Shown here in pieces: positions 50,085 through 59,049 of a stretch of 64,000 nucleotides of DNA. Source of the DNA: an uncultured Prevotellaceae bacterium (GTDB lineage Bacteria > Bacteroidota > Bacteroidia > Bacteroidales > Bacteroidaceae); assembly GCA_947166305.1 (NCBI GenBank), contig CAMVDV010000016.1:1-64000 (forward strand), written 5' to 3'. A program made the position numbers and the translations under genes. Numbering within the stretch: position 1 is the stretch's first letter; each line of letters begins with the position of its first letter. The notes under the pieces are model-generated. The model was not told the DNA's origin, did not search any database, and was given only the letters and a program-made list of their open reading frames with translations.

Positions 50085-51067
50085 ATTGATGTGCGGAACA
50101 GTACTTTTCGGCCCCAAACAAGAAGCAAGGCGAAGAGTAGGCGAGTGGTGAGAATCCACAGGGCAGAGATGCCGGCCGACGCGAAGACAAGGGTGTCCTC
50201 CAGCATCGAGTGGTTCATGATGAGATGGTAGTTCACCTCGTTGGCCTCTTCACGACTGATTTTACCCTCTTCCTCGAGCTGAAGCATCACGGCAGAACCA
50301 TAGCTGATGCCCAGCACATTGCCCACGAGCCAAAGGTAGGAGGCATGTCTCGGCAAACCGAAAACCGACATCAACGGCGCAAGAGGACGGGTGAGTTTCT
50401 GCATCCAGCCGTAACGATCCATCAGCCGTTGCACGAACATCAGCGTGTAGATGATGACAAAAATCATGAACGTCAGTCTCAACGACGATAGAAGCCAGTC
50501 TTGCAGGACCATGCTCAGCGAACTGACTTCGCCTGTTTGGTGCATCGACGAGAAAGGCTCCGCCATCTCGGGAAGAACGAAGTTCAGATAGACGGCGGCA
50601 AGCAATGCGCCAACAATCCTCAGCAGCGCCATCTTGACAGGCTTGGAACCAACCTTCTTGTTCACCATGCATTCCAGCGGCAAGGCATGACAAATGAGCA
50701 CCATGATTGAAATGATTGTGGCCTCTCGAAGCGTCAGTTCCATCGTCAACATCACGGCCAAAGCTGCATAAGTCGTGGCTGTGGCACCAGTCAGAAACGC
50801 GATGGACGACGCTCCCGGCAGTCCGATGTGGCAGAACAATGGGTTCAACCATTGCGCACACCAAGCAATGATGCCGTAATACTGCAACAAACATACCATA
50901 AATGATATGGGAATCATAATCTTAAGCAACCAAATCATTGTCTTTATGGTCGCACTGAAACTATCGATGAACAGGGACAGAATGCTGTCCTTACTAAATA
51001 TAACATACTTCGTCGCCTGTATGCTTGTATGATTAACAAGGTTTTTGTGGCTATATTTATTAAACAT
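50075..51067 (-). CDS. Nucleoside-recognition (Gate) domain membrane protein
   Basis: A 330-residue inner-membrane protein with two halves of the Gate/nucleoside-recognition type (GASSIAFLTGATATTYAALAV and YLWLVGNVLGISYGSAVML), related to spore maturation proteins SpmA/SpmB and nucleoside transporters. It probably moves a small molecule or ion, but the substrate is unknown. I use the ATG at 51067 (MFNKYSHKN); the frame extends 37 codons upstream into the end of the TrmN6 gene. It lies 49 bases downstream of that gene on the same strand. Confidence 0.8.
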   Translation of the reverse strand: MFNKYSHKNLVNHTSIQATKYVIFSKDSILSLFIDSFSATIKTMIWLLKIMIPISFMVCLLQYYGIIAWCAQWLNPLFCHIGLPGASSIAFLTGATATTYAALAVMLTMELTLREATIISIMVLICHALPLECMVNKKVGSKPVKMALLRIVGALLAAVYLNFVLPEMAEPFSSMHQTGEVSSLSMVLQDWLLSSLRLTFMIFVIIYTLMFVQRLMDRYGWMQKLTRPLAPLMSVFGLPRHASYLWLVGNVLGISYGSAVMLQLEEEGKISREEANEVNYHLIMNHSMLEDTLVFASAGISALWILTTRLLFALLLVWGRKVLFRTSIEN

Positions 51068-51116
51068 AATTCCCATTAGAAAATTACGGTTGGACAATAA
51101 TACGATTTCATGATTT

Positions 51117-51872
51117 TCACATTTTACGGCTCGTCCCGACTTTCTTAACTCTAAATTCTTGGCTCTTAACTTCATCAAGATAGAACTCTTCGGTAATCAT
51201 TTTATACTGTTCGGAACGCGAGCCATCGGGATTCAGCAGGATAAGTTGCTCTTCGCAGCAAGCCGTCTGTTGTTTAGAAAAGCAAAGCAAAGCGCGCCGA
51301 GGCTGTTTCCTGGCGGTGGTCTGCACGGTGCAACGACGCCTCAGATGCAGTCCTTCGGCAAGGCAAAGCCCTACAAAATCCGTCGCTGTCTGTGCTGGAA
51401 CGACGACCGAAAAGCATCCGTCGGCACTGAGCAACGTGCAGACTTTCCGGACGAGACGCGCAAACGGCAGGCTCATGCTGTTGCGAGCCAAGGCACGACC
51501 TTTGTCGGCAGGCAGCGTATCCTCGGTGAAGAAAGGCGGATTGCAGAGTATCGCATCGAATGGAAGCTCGCTTCGGAACGTCAGGACATCTGCTTCGAGA
51601 CAGCTCACTCGCTCGCCAAACGGGCTTTCTGCCACGTTCTGCTGTGCTTGTCCAACCGCCTCGCCGTCAATATCTATGCCCAGAACCACGGCACGAGAAT
51701 TTCTTTGTGCAGCCATCAGCGCAATCAATCCGGTGCCCGTCCCGATGTCCAGGATACGGCGACCCTCGACACATCCCCATGCACCGAGCAGCACACCGTC
51801 CGTGCCGACCTTCATGGCGCACCGATCATGGCGGACGTTAAACTGTTTGAAACGGAAGAAATCGTTACTCAT
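51117..51872 (-). CDS. trmN6: TrmN6-like tRNA1(Val) adenine-N6 methyltransferase
   Basis: A 251-residue class I SAM methyltransferase with motif I ILDIGTGTGLIALMAAQ, an acidic loop GIDIDGEAV and the catalytic N111-P-P-F114 of N6-adenine methylases. The N terminus FFRFKQFNVRHDRCAMKVGTDGVLLGAW is typical of TrmN6/YfiC, which methylates A37 of tRNA1(Val). The ATG at 51872 is preferred, since a TAAATTTG promoter box (51916-51909) overlaps the alternative ATG at 51911. The last 15-20 residues (EVKSQEFRVKKVG) are encoded by CTCTAAATTCTTGGCTC-type repeat DNA and may be a repeat-derived tail. Confidence 0.87.
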   Translation of the reverse strand: MSNDFFRFKQFNVRHDRCAMKVGTDGVLLGAWGCVEGRRILDIGTGTGLIALMAAQRNSRAVVLGIDIDGEAVGQAQQNVAESPFGERVSCLEADVLTFRSELPFDAILCNPPFFTEDTLPADKGRALARNSMSLPFARLVRKVCTLLSADGCFSVVVPAQTATDFVGLCLAEGLHLRRRCTVQTTARKQPRRALLCFSKQQTACCEEQLILLNPDGSRSEQYKMITEEFYLDEVKSQEFRVKKVGTSRKM

Positions 51873-51908
51873 AGCCTTCGTTACGGGCGACTTTTCGTCA
51901 TTAGCGTG

Positions 51909-51968
51909 CAAATTTACAAAAAGATTAGGGATTAAGGATTAGAGATTGGAGATTTTTTTGTATTTTTG
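51909..51968. promoter_or_regulatory. Divergent promoter boxes of trmN6 and lon
   Basis: TAAATTTG on the minus strand (51916-51909) faces trmN6 and TATTTTTG on the plus strand (51961-51968) faces lon. Between them are GGATTAGAGATTGG-type low-complexity words. Minus-33 elements are poor for both. Confidence 0.6.
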
Positions 51969-52073
51969 CCGCGCTTTTATAAATAAGGTGAAAAAGTAAA
52001 AAGGTAAATTCATCTTAATTGATTAGTGGTTTAATCGAAAATAAATTGTACTTTGTACATTGCTAAATTGTAA

Positions 52074-54527
52074 ATGAATAAGACATTTTCCTTCGTGGCT
52101 GAGGTTTCGGGCGAAACGGATAAGCTGATATATGCAGGCTATGGTGGCGAGATGCCTATCATCACGCTTCGCGACAACATTTTCTTTCCCGGCACCGTCT
52201 CTCCCATTACCGTCGGCCGCAAATACAGTATCAAGACACTTCGCAGACTGGAGCGTACGGACGGAATGGTCGCTCTTCTCACACAAAAGTCCCCCGATGT
52301 GGACTCTCCCGGTACGGACGACCTCTACCCCATCGGCGTGGCTGCCAAGCTGGTTCACTCCATGAAGATGCCAGACGGAACTTACAACGCACTCTTCCAA
52401 GCCTTCAACCGAATAGAAATTCAAGAGTTGCGACAGGCAAACGGCAGCTATGAAGGAACGGTGGTGAACAGGACCGACATCATGCCGAGCCGCATGGAAC
52501 AACCCGAGTACAGAGCCATGCTCGCCATGCTCAAAGAACGTACAGAGCGATTGATGAACATCCTGGACGACTATCCTGATGAGTTGACACAGTACATCAG
52601 TAACATGGAGCCATCCACCTTCATGCTCAACACGATATGCAGTTACCTGCCACTCACCATTGAACAGAAGTACGAACTGCTCTCAAGTCCCACGGAACTG
52701 CAGCGACTTCAGCAAGCCATCCAGTTCGCCAACAACATCACGGAACTGATGCAACTCAAGCGAAAGATTGAGAATAAGACGCGCAGCGACCTCGATCAGC
52801 AGCAGCGGGAATACTTCCTCCGACAGCAAGTGCAGAACATTCAGAGCGAACTGGGCGACAAGGACGAGTCGACCGTCAAGCAGGAAGACGTGGCAGGACT
52901 GAAGGCAAAGGCGGCAACGAAGCATTGGAGCAAGGAGACGGGCGAAATCTTCGACAAAGAACTCTCCAAGCTGAACCGCATCAACATCCAGTCTCCCGAC
53001 TACAACGTACAGCTTCAATATCTTCAGACGGTCGTCGGGCTGCCTTGGAACGAATGTACCAAGGACAATACCGACATCAAGCGGGCAGAGAAGAAACTCA
53101 ATCGCGACCATTACGGCATGGAGAAGGTGAAGGAACGCATCCTCGAACATCTGGCAGTGCTGAAGATGAGGAACGACAGGCAAAGTCCCATCATCTGCCT
53201 TTACGGGCCTCCGGGAGTCGGCAAGACGAGTCTTGGCAAAAGCATCGCCGAGGCTTTGGGAAGGAAATACGTCAGGATGAGCCTTGGCGGAGTTCACGAC
53301 GAGAGCGAGATACGCGGACATCGTCGCACCTACATCGGTGCCATGCCGGGGCGCATCATTCAGGGTATGCAACGTGCAGGCAGTTCAAATCCTGTCTTCA
53401 TCCTCGACGAGATAGACAAAGTGTCGGTCGGTTCGGTCCACGGCGACCCATCTTCTGCCTTGCTCGAAGTGCTCGACCCTGAGCAGAATGCTGCCTTCCA
53501 CGACAACTACATCGACCTCGACTACGACCTCAGCAAAGTGATGTTCATCGCCACGGCCAACGACGTGGGCAACATACCGCGTCCCCTACTCGACCGCATG
53601 GAGCTTATCGAAGTCGATGGCTACATCACGGAAGAAAAGATAGAGATAGCCAGCCGTCACCTCGTTCCGAAGAACAGAGAGAAGAACGGGCTGAAGGAGC
53701 ACACGGCGCTCAAGATTGGCAAACCTGCACTGGAGTTCATCATCGAGCGCTACACTCGTGAGAGCGGCGTGCGAAGCCTCGAGAAGCAAATCGACAAGCT
53801 CTTCCGCCGTGTCGCCTTGCGTGTGGCAAAAGGAGAGCTTGAGCGCGACCACAGCATCTCAAAGGAAGAGGCCGAGGAACTGCTTGGCAAACCGCTCTTC
53901 ACGCGCGACAGTTATCAAGGAAACGACTATGCCGGCGTCGTGACGGGCTTGGCCTGGACGAGCGTAGGCGGTGAGATTCTCTTCATCGAAACGAGCCTTA
54001 GCCGCGGCAAGGGCGGGAAGCTCACGCTCACGGGCAACCTTGGCGACATCATGAAGGAGAGTGCCTTGCTTGCACTCGAATACATCCGGGCACATGCCGA
54101 CCGTCTGGGCATCGACATGCGCATCTTCGAGAACTACAACCTGCACGTCCACGTCCCCGAAGGTGCTGTCCCCAAGGACGGACCGAGCGCGGGCATCACC
54201 ATGGCAACGAGCATCGCCTCTGCCCTCACCCAACGGAAAGTGCGCTCATCGCTGGCCATGACTGGCGAGATAACGCTTCGCGGAAAGGTCCTGCCCGTTG
54301 GTGGCATCCGGGAAAAGATTTTGGCTGCCAAGCGAGCCGGCATCAAAGACATCGTTCTCTGCACAGACAATCGGAAGGACATCGAGGAGATTCCGGCAGA
54401 ATACCTCAAAGGTCTGACCTTCCACTATGCTGCCGACATCCAGGAAGTGCTCGACTTTGCCCTGCTCGATGAGAAGGTGAAGAACCCCATCAGCTTTACC
54501 TTCGATGATAATGCATCAGAGGATTGA
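52074..54527 (+). CDS. lon: ATP-dependent protease Lon
   Basis: An 817-residue cytoplasmic Lon protease that degrades misfolded and regulatory proteins. The N-terminal substrate domain begins [20 protein letters not shown], the AAA+ domain has Walker A GPPGVGKT at 378-385, Walker [10 protein letters not shown] and the sensor regions, and the C-terminal protease has the Ser-Lys dyad S705 (DGPSAG) and K748 ([14 protein letters not shown]). Length and order match the family. It is preceded by a TATTTTTG box about 105 bases upstream, and followed after 47 bases by a 22-bp array. No heat-shock operator was recognised. Confidence 0.96.
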   Translation: MNKTFSFVAEVSGETDKLIYAGYGGEMPIITLRDNIFFPGTVSPITVGRKYSIKTLRRLERTDGMVALLTQKSPDVDSPGTDDLYPIGVAAKLVHSMKMPDGTYNALFQAFNRIEIQELRQANGSYEGTVVNRTDIMPSRMEQPEYRAMLAMLKERTERLMNILDDYPDELTQYISNMEPSTFMLNTICSYLPLTIEQKYELLSSPTELQRLQQAIQFANNITELMQLKRKIENKTRSDLDQQQREYFLRQQVQNIQSELGDKDESTVKQEDVAGLKAKAATKHWSKETGEIFDKELSKLNRINIQSPDYNVQLQYLQTVVGLPWNECTKDNTDIKRAEKKLNRDHYGMEKVKERILEHLAVLKMRNDRQSPIICLYGPPGVGKTSLGKSIAEALGRKYVRMSLGGVHDESEIRGHRRTYIGAMPGRIIQGMQRAGSSNPVFILDEIDKVSVGSVHGDPSSALLEVLDPEQNAAFHDNYIDLDYDLSKVMFIATANDVGNIPRPLLDRMELIEVDGYITEEKIEIASRHLVPKNREKNGLKEHTALKIGKPALEFIIERYTRESGVRSLEKQIDKLFRRVALRVAKGELERDHSISKEEAEELLGKPLFTRDSYQGNDYAGVVTGLAWTSVGGEILFIETSLSRGKGGKLTLTGNLGDIMKESALLALEYIRAHADRLGIDMRIFENYNLHVHVPEGAVPKDGPSAGITMATSIASALTQRKVRSSLAMTGEITLRGKVLPVGGIREKILAAKRAGIKDIVLCTDNRKDIEEIPAEYLKGLTFHYAADIQEVLDFALLDEKVKNPISFTFDDNASED

Positions 54528-54574
54528 GGTTTGACGTCAGGGATGTCGATGTGCCATGAAGAGGCATCTCCGGA

Positions 54575-54660
54575 TAACGCTGAAGCATTTTTTATAATGG
54601 TGAAGGGTTATGCCAGTAACGACGAAGGATTATGCCAATAACGGCAGAGGGTTATTCCCG
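54575..54660. repeat. 22-bp tandem array downstream of lon
   Basis: Units start at 54575 (20 bases), 54595, 54617 and 54639 (22 bases each), with core TAACGACGAAGGATTATGCC. The unit is related to that of the array at 27338. It lies between two plus-strand genes. Confidence 0.88.
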
Positions 54661-54704
54661 ACACTCTGCAGGCAGATTAACGGAACATCAGAAACTTCTG
54701 CAAT

Positions 54705-55481
54705 ATGATTTCTCGAAGCCGCATCAAATGGATCAAGTCCCTCGAGATGAGGAAGTACAGGATTCAGCACGGAGCCTTCGTTGCTGAGGGACCAAAGCTT
54801 GTGGGCGAACTGATGACCCGCTTCCGTCCGCTCTACATCGCTGCCACCGACGATTGGCTCAACGCTAACCGTCATCTGTTGAGCAGTTCCACGGAGGTGG
54901 ACGAGGTGAGCCATGCGGAGCTGGAGCGAGTCAGCTTGCTGCGTTCGCCGCAAAGCGTTCTGGCCGTCATGCCCATCCCGACAGAAGAACCTTTTGCCCA
55001 GTCTCTTGAAACAATAGAGGCTGAAAAGGAAGAGAGACTGCTGCTGGCCCTCGACGGCGTGCAGGACCCCGGCAATCTGGGCACCATCCTGCGCATCTGC
55101 GACTGGTTCGGCATCCGCGACGTGCTTTGTTCCGAAGGTACAACCGATACCTATGGCCCGAAATGCGTGCAGAGCTGTATGGGAGCCTTGGCGCGCGTCA
55201 GGGTACACTACGGGCATCTCCCCGAAATGCTCAGGCAGACCAGTCTTCCCATCTACGGCACGTTTCTCGATGGCACTAATATATATAATGAGAAGCTCTC
55301 GCCTGGCGGCATCATCGTGATGGGTAACGAAGGCAACGGCATCAGTTCCGAGGTGGCAAAGCTCGTGACGCGTCGTCTCCGCGTTCCCAATTATCCCGAA
55401 GGCACACTCACCACCGAGAGCCTCAACGTGGCAGTTTGCACAGGAATCGTCTGCGCCGAGTTCCGCCGAAGAACTCGCTGA
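54705..55481 (+). CDS. SpoU/TrmH-family RNA methyltransferase
   Basis: A 258-residue knotted (SPOUT) methyltransferase. It has an N-terminal RNA-binding substrate domain (KWIKSLEMRKYRIQHGAFVAEG is typical) and the SpoU motifs ALDGVQDPGNLGTILR, VMGNEGNGIS and a C-terminal LNVAVCTGIVCAEFRRR. It should 2'-O-methylate rRNA or tRNA; the precise target (for instance 23S rRNA as in RlmB-like enzymes) cannot be decided. It is on the same strand as lon but separated by 177 bases with a repeat array, so probably has its own promoter. A hairpin follows at 55498. Confidence 0.92.
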   Translation: MISRSRIKWIKSLEMRKYRIQHGAFVAEGPKLVGELMTRFRPLYIAATDDWLNANRHLLSSSTEVDEVSHAELERVSLLRSPQSVLAVMPIPTEEPFAQSLETIEAEKEERLLLALDGVQDPGNLGTILRICDWFGIRDVLCSEGTTDTYGPKCVQSCMGALARVRVHYGHLPEMLRQTSLPIYGTFLDGTNIYNEKLSPGGIIVMGNEGNGISSEVAKLVTRRLRVPNYPEGTLTTESLNVAVCTGIVCAEFRRRTR

Positions 55482-55497
55482 CGTTGCAAAAAAAGCA

Positions 55498-55529
55498 GGG
55501 ATGCCAAAGAACAGAACTCCTGGCATCCC
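55498..55529. terminator. Hairpin after the SpoU methyltransferase gene
   Basis: GGGATGCCA (55498-55506) pairs perfectly with TGGCATCCC (55521-55529) across a 14-base loop, 16 bases after the stop codon. The T tract is poor, so termination is likely but not certain. Confidence 0.6.
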
Positions 55530-55599
55530 AACATTACGTTTCCTTAGGCTTCCTTTTTAGCCTTTTTACATTTCAATAATAGCGGACGCGCCACGGCAC

Positions 55600-55693
55600 G
55601 TCCCTACACTCCTAACCTAAAACTCTAACCTAAGACCTCAAACCTTAAAACCTGAAACCTCAAAACCTAAAACCTCAAAACCTAAAACCTCAA
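55600..55693. repeat. ACCTAAAAC low-complexity spacer
   Basis: About nine degenerate copies of a 9-10 base unit ACCTCAAAAC or ACCTAAAACC fill the gap between convergent genes. Confidence 0.75.
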
Positions 55694-55694
55694 A

Positions 55695-56525
55695 CTACTC
55701 TTCGTCAGAGTCAACGACTTCAAGGCCTTCCGTCTCGATGTCTTCGGTGTTGGCTTCGGGAGTCAAGCTGCTGTAGAAGGTGTCGTCGCCAGCGAAATCC
55801 TCGTCTTCGGCATCTTCGGTATCAATGTCTTCGGGGAGGGGTACCAAGTTACCGTCCTCGTCGTATGTCTTTTCGGAGTAATCAGTGCGCAGTTTCTCCA
55901 CAGGGTCTTTCTTCTTGGCAAAGATGGCTTCCACCCACGTTCCCTTCTGAATTTCGAGCACTTCGTAGCCTTGTGCCTTCTTCTTCTCCACCGTTCCGCC
56001 GGGAGCATGAATGCGGCTTTCGGGAAGTTGCGTTGTGCTCACGTCGAATCCCGTCTCGATGACGTCGCGTATGGCAAGCGAGATGGAGTCCCATCCACCG
56101 CCGAAGTTGCGTCCGATGAGCTCGAGGAGCATGGGAGTGGTGATGTGTCGTATGTTCTCATAGCTGAGGTCTGTGATGCGTTCGATGGTCTTTCGTCTGA
56201 TGGCCACGCAGCCTTTTTCCTCATGGCAATGGGTAAACTTGGCCCATCCGCCGTTTTCATACTTGGCAGCTTCGCGCTCGTCGGCCGCATTGTAGTGTAC
56301 CACCTCGAAGGCAAGCCTGATGATGCCGAGCAACTTCTGCTCGCTGATGCTGAAGTCTTCCGCCTCACGTTCCCTCTCCCAAGCTTCGGCAATGGCATAT
56401 TCATCGAGGTCCCAAATGTTATTCGCATTCAAGTCGAGAATGTTTTCCAGTTGCTTGACTGCCTTCTTCGCAGGTTTCTTTTTTGCCACCTTTTTTTCCT
56501 CTTTCATACTTTCTTTATGTTTCAT
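55695..56525 (-). CDS. Hypothetical protein with basic N terminus and acidic C terminus
   Basis: A 276-residue protein of unknown function. The first 25 residues are very lysine-rich (EEKKVAKKKPAKKAVKQ), the middle (about 40-190) is a folded domain with KFTHCHEEKGCVAIRRKTIE and LELIGRNFGGGWDSISLAIRDV, and the last 60 residues are strongly acidic. The charged ends look like those of nucleic-acid or ribosome-associated proteins, but no family is recognised. Start at ATG 56525, with a TAATTTTG box at 56541-56548; ATG 56507 is also possible. It is divergent from the fasciclin lipoprotein gene. Confidence 0.7.
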   Translation of the reverse strand: MKHKESMKEEKKVAKKKPAKKAVKQLENILDLNANNIWDLDEYAIAEAWEREREAEDFSISEQKLLGIIRLAFEVVHYNAADEREAAKYENGGWAKFTHCHEEKGCVAIRRKTIERITDLSYENIRHITTPMLLELIGRNFGGGWDSISLAIRDVIETGFDVSTTQLPESRIHAPGGTVEKKKAQGYEVLEIQKGTWVEAIFAKKKDPVEKLRTDYSEKTYDEDGNLVPLPEDIDTEDAEDEDFAGDDTFYSSLTPEANTEDIETEGLEVVDSDEE

Positions 56526-56540
56526 GTGATGATTTTTCTG

Positions 56541-56599
56541 CAAAATTACAAAGTTTTTTGCAATCGAATGATATGTTTTAAGATTTTTTTGTATTTTTG
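56541..56599. promoter_or_regulatory. Divergent promoter boxes for 55695 gene and fasciclin gene
   Basis: TAATTTTG on the minus strand (56548-56541) and TATTTTTG on the plus strand (56592-56599) match TAnnTTTG and face the two genes. The plus box lies 37 bases before the fasciclin ATG. Confidence 0.6.
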
Positions 56600-56636
56600 C
56601 AGTGCTATACTAACAACATCTAACTTCAGCCTTAAT

Positions 56637-58757
56637 ATGAAACAGCTGTTTTGCGAGGCGATAGTTGCTGCCTCCATCCTATTCTCTTTTTGGTCTTGCA
56701 CCGAGAACATCGACATGTCGGCTCGATACGTTTTCACTTCCGACTGCGTGATGACTTATCTCGAGAAGCACGAAAACTATTCCGAGTATGTGCGTCTGCT
56801 GGAGTCGACACCTATCTCGCTTCGAAGCAAGAGCACGGTGGGAGAACTTCTCTCTGCCAGAGGGCACTATACGGTTTTTGCCCCGACTAATGATGCCATC
56901 GCAGCCTACCTCAAGCAACTCTGCACCGAAGAGCCCGACCTGCTGAGTGCGCCGACGTGGGACAGCTTCGTGAGCGACCATAAGCGAGACTCCATTTGCC
57001 GAGTCATCGTCTGGAACTCGGTCATCGATTCGGGCGACCACGAAGAGGCCTATCCAGTGAACGCCTTTCCGCCGGAAACGGGCACGGAGTTTCCTCTGAG
57101 CAACATGAACGACCGCAAGCTCTCTGTTCGCTACCAAGGCGTGGACACCATCTTCATCAACAACACATGCGAAATCAGCCTCACCGAACGCGACATCAAC
57201 TGCACAAACGGCATCATCCACCAGGTGAAAGGCGTGGTCGCACCCAAGGACCTCACTGCCGACATTTACCTCCAGCAGCTCATCGAGCAAGGGAAGGAAG
57301 GATTCCTCGTCATGGCAAAAGCCATTCAAGCCTGCGGACTCATGGACACGCTCTCTAAGATACGCGACGAAGTCTACGAGAACAAATACCTGCGCGGAGA
57401 GATTCCCGAGAACATGCATCTCTACATCGACGGACATTTCCCCAACGGCGACAACTGGACGCCGCGTCACCGACTTTATGGATTCACCATCTTTGCAGAG
57501 ACCGACGACTTCTGGCGCGAACAAGGTCTCGATCCCACAGCGCCTTCGCCCGAACTGCTGCCCAAGCTGATGCAATGGATTGTTGCCAACCATCAGTATT
57601 CCAACGACGACAAGTTCCAAATTGACCAGAACTACGAGAACGAGGCTAACCTTCTCTATCAGTGGACCACTTATCACATCCTGCCGTTCCGCACGCCAGC
57701 CGACCGCCTCGTCTTCCATCGCAACGAGTTCGGCTACGATGCCAACCGCCAGACTTTCACCATCCCGATGTACGAAATCTACACCACGATGGGCAAACGC
57801 AGGCTCTTGAAAATCTATGAGAGCAAGGAGTCTGACGGCATCTATCTCAATCGTTTCCCAAATCTTGAGACTGGACGTACGGAAGTCCTCCACGAAATCT
57901 CCTGCGATGCCGAAAAGATTGGTTGCCGCGTGGACCGTGACCCGGATAAAGCCGTGCTCAACGACATCATCAACTGCTGCATCTATCCCATCGACGCTCC
58001 CCTATCCTACAACGACAATGTGCGCGACGACCTCGCACGGCAGCGACTTCGCTTCGACGGCATGACGCTCTTCCCCGAAGCCATGTCGAACGACATTAGG
58101 CTCAAGATGTCGTCTGATGAAAAGAACCAGGACGTCTACATTCCAGCCACACGCATCTACAACTATTTCGAGAACATGCAGATGAACGACCAGACGCTCT
58201 TCGTCTACCTCAATGCCTACGGCTACCAATGGTGCAACCTGCACAGCGACGAGATGAAGGCCAAGGGTCGATTCGAACTCACCTTCAAGCTACCGCCCGT
58301 ACCGCGTCGAGGCACCTACGAGTTCCGCTACGATGTGCTTCCCAACGGCGACCGAGGGATACAGCAGTTCTACTTCGGCGACGACCCCACCAAGATGCCG
58401 GCAGCCGGCATCCCCGTTGACCTCACACGCGGCATCGGAAGCATGAACGTCGGCTTCGAACGCGACGGCAACGACGAGGACTACAACATCGAAGTGGACA
58501 AGCGCTTGCGTAACAACGGCGTGATGAAGGGCGCCAAAAGCGTCACCGCCGATGGCAGCAGTGGCGACATCGAACGAAACCGCAACAGCAACCTCCGATA
58601 CATCATCATCAGGCAGACACTCGACCCCGACAAGACCTACTACATGCGCGTCAAGTCCGTCCTCGACTCCGAGCAGAAGGAGTTCTACATGGACTACATG
58701 GAGTACTGCCCGAAGGAGGTTTACGACAACCCCGAAAGACCCGAGGACATCTGGTAA
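56637..58757 (+). CDS. Fasciclin-domain lipoprotein
   Basis: A 706-residue lipoprotein: signal sequence MKQLFCEAIVAASILFSFWS followed by the lipidated cysteine (SCTEN). A FAS1 domain occupies about 35-205, with the GHYTVFAPTNDAIAAYL signature, and a second more divergent FAS1-like region follows. The C-terminal half (about 430-700) is beta-rich and ends RPEDIW; it resembles the carbohydrate- or matrix-associated fasciclin proteins of Bacteroidales that often accompany SusC/D-type surface systems, though none is seen here. The frame is open another 222 codons upstream, but that part is antisense to the neighbouring gene and lacks a signal peptide at its start. Confidence 0.83.
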   Translation: MKQLFCEAIVAASILFSFWSCTENIDMSARYVFTSDCVMTYLEKHENYSEYVRLLESTPISLRSKSTVGELLSARGHYTVFAPTNDAIAAYLKQLCTEEPDLLSAPTWDSFVSDHKRDSICRVIVWNSVIDSGDHEEAYPVNAFPPETGTEFPLSNMNDRKLSVRYQGVDTIFINNTCEISLTERDINCTNGIIHQVKGVVAPKDLTADIYLQQLIEQGKEGFLVMAKAIQACGLMDTLSKIRDEVYENKYLRGEIPENMHLYIDGHFPNGDNWTPRHRLYGFTIFAETDDFWREQGLDPTAPSPELLPKLMQWIVANHQYSNDDKFQIDQNYENEANLLYQWTTYHILPFRTPADRLVFHRNEFGYDANRQTFTIPMYEIYTTMGKRRLLKIYESKESDGIYLNRFPNLETGRTEVLHEISCDAEKIGCRVDRDPDKAVLNDIINCCIYPIDAPLSYNDNVRDDLARQRLRFDGMTLFPEAMSNDIRLKMSSDEKNQDVYIPATRIYNYFENMQMNDQTLFVYLNAYGYQWCNLHSDEMKAKGRFELTFKLPPVPRRGTYEFRYDVLPNGDRGIQQFYFGDDPTKMPAAGIPVDLTRGIGSMNVGFERDGNDEDYNIEVDKRLRNNGVMKGAKSVTADGSSGDIERNRNSNLRYIIIRQTLDPDKTYYMRVKSVLDSEQKEFYMDYMEYCPKEVYDNPERPEDIW

Positions 58758-58794
58758 AAAACGAAGAACCTAAGCTTATACATTATATAATTAA

Positions 58795-58922
58795 GTTTCG
58801 GAAGCTCCGATTCTTTTGTAGTTATGTAGTTAAGTAGACAGTAGTTAAGCCAACATATCTCCCGTTTTGTTTTCAACTTCACACTATAGGCTTAACTGCT
58901 GTCTACTATCTATTTCCGAAAC
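58795..58922. repeat. Nested inverted repeat, MITE-like
   Basis: Outer arms GTTTCGGAA (58795-58803) and TTCCGAAAC (58914-58922) enclose inner arms GTAGACAGTAGTTAAGCC (58834-58851) and its inverse with one mismatch (58889-58906). The whole block of 128 bp is non-coding and lies 38 bases after the fasciclin stop. It may be a miniature element or a large terminator-like structure. Confidence 0.7.
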
Positions 58923-58961
58923 ATCAATTAGTAAATTAAAGTTTACTAAGGAGTGAATATC

Positions 58962-59049
58962 GATTTATTAACGTGTGGATTATGATTTATTCACACGTGG
59001 ATTACGATTTGTTCACACGTAGATTTCAGTTAATTCCACATGAATTCTT
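58962..59049. repeat. 22-bp tandem array near the element boundary
   Basis: Units start at 58962, 58984 and 59006 with core GATTTATTCACACGTGGATT, and a degenerate fourth unit at 59028. The CACACGT core is shared with the array at 49997. Confidence 0.9.

Noticed and set aside
55971..56636. 222-codon upstream extension of the fasciclin gene
   Set aside because: It is antisense to the 55695 gene and would bury the lipoprotein signal peptide inside the protein.
3394..59049. CRISPR arrays
   Set aside because: The 22-bp arrays have no unique spacers, only 3-4 units, and no cas genes are present in the window.
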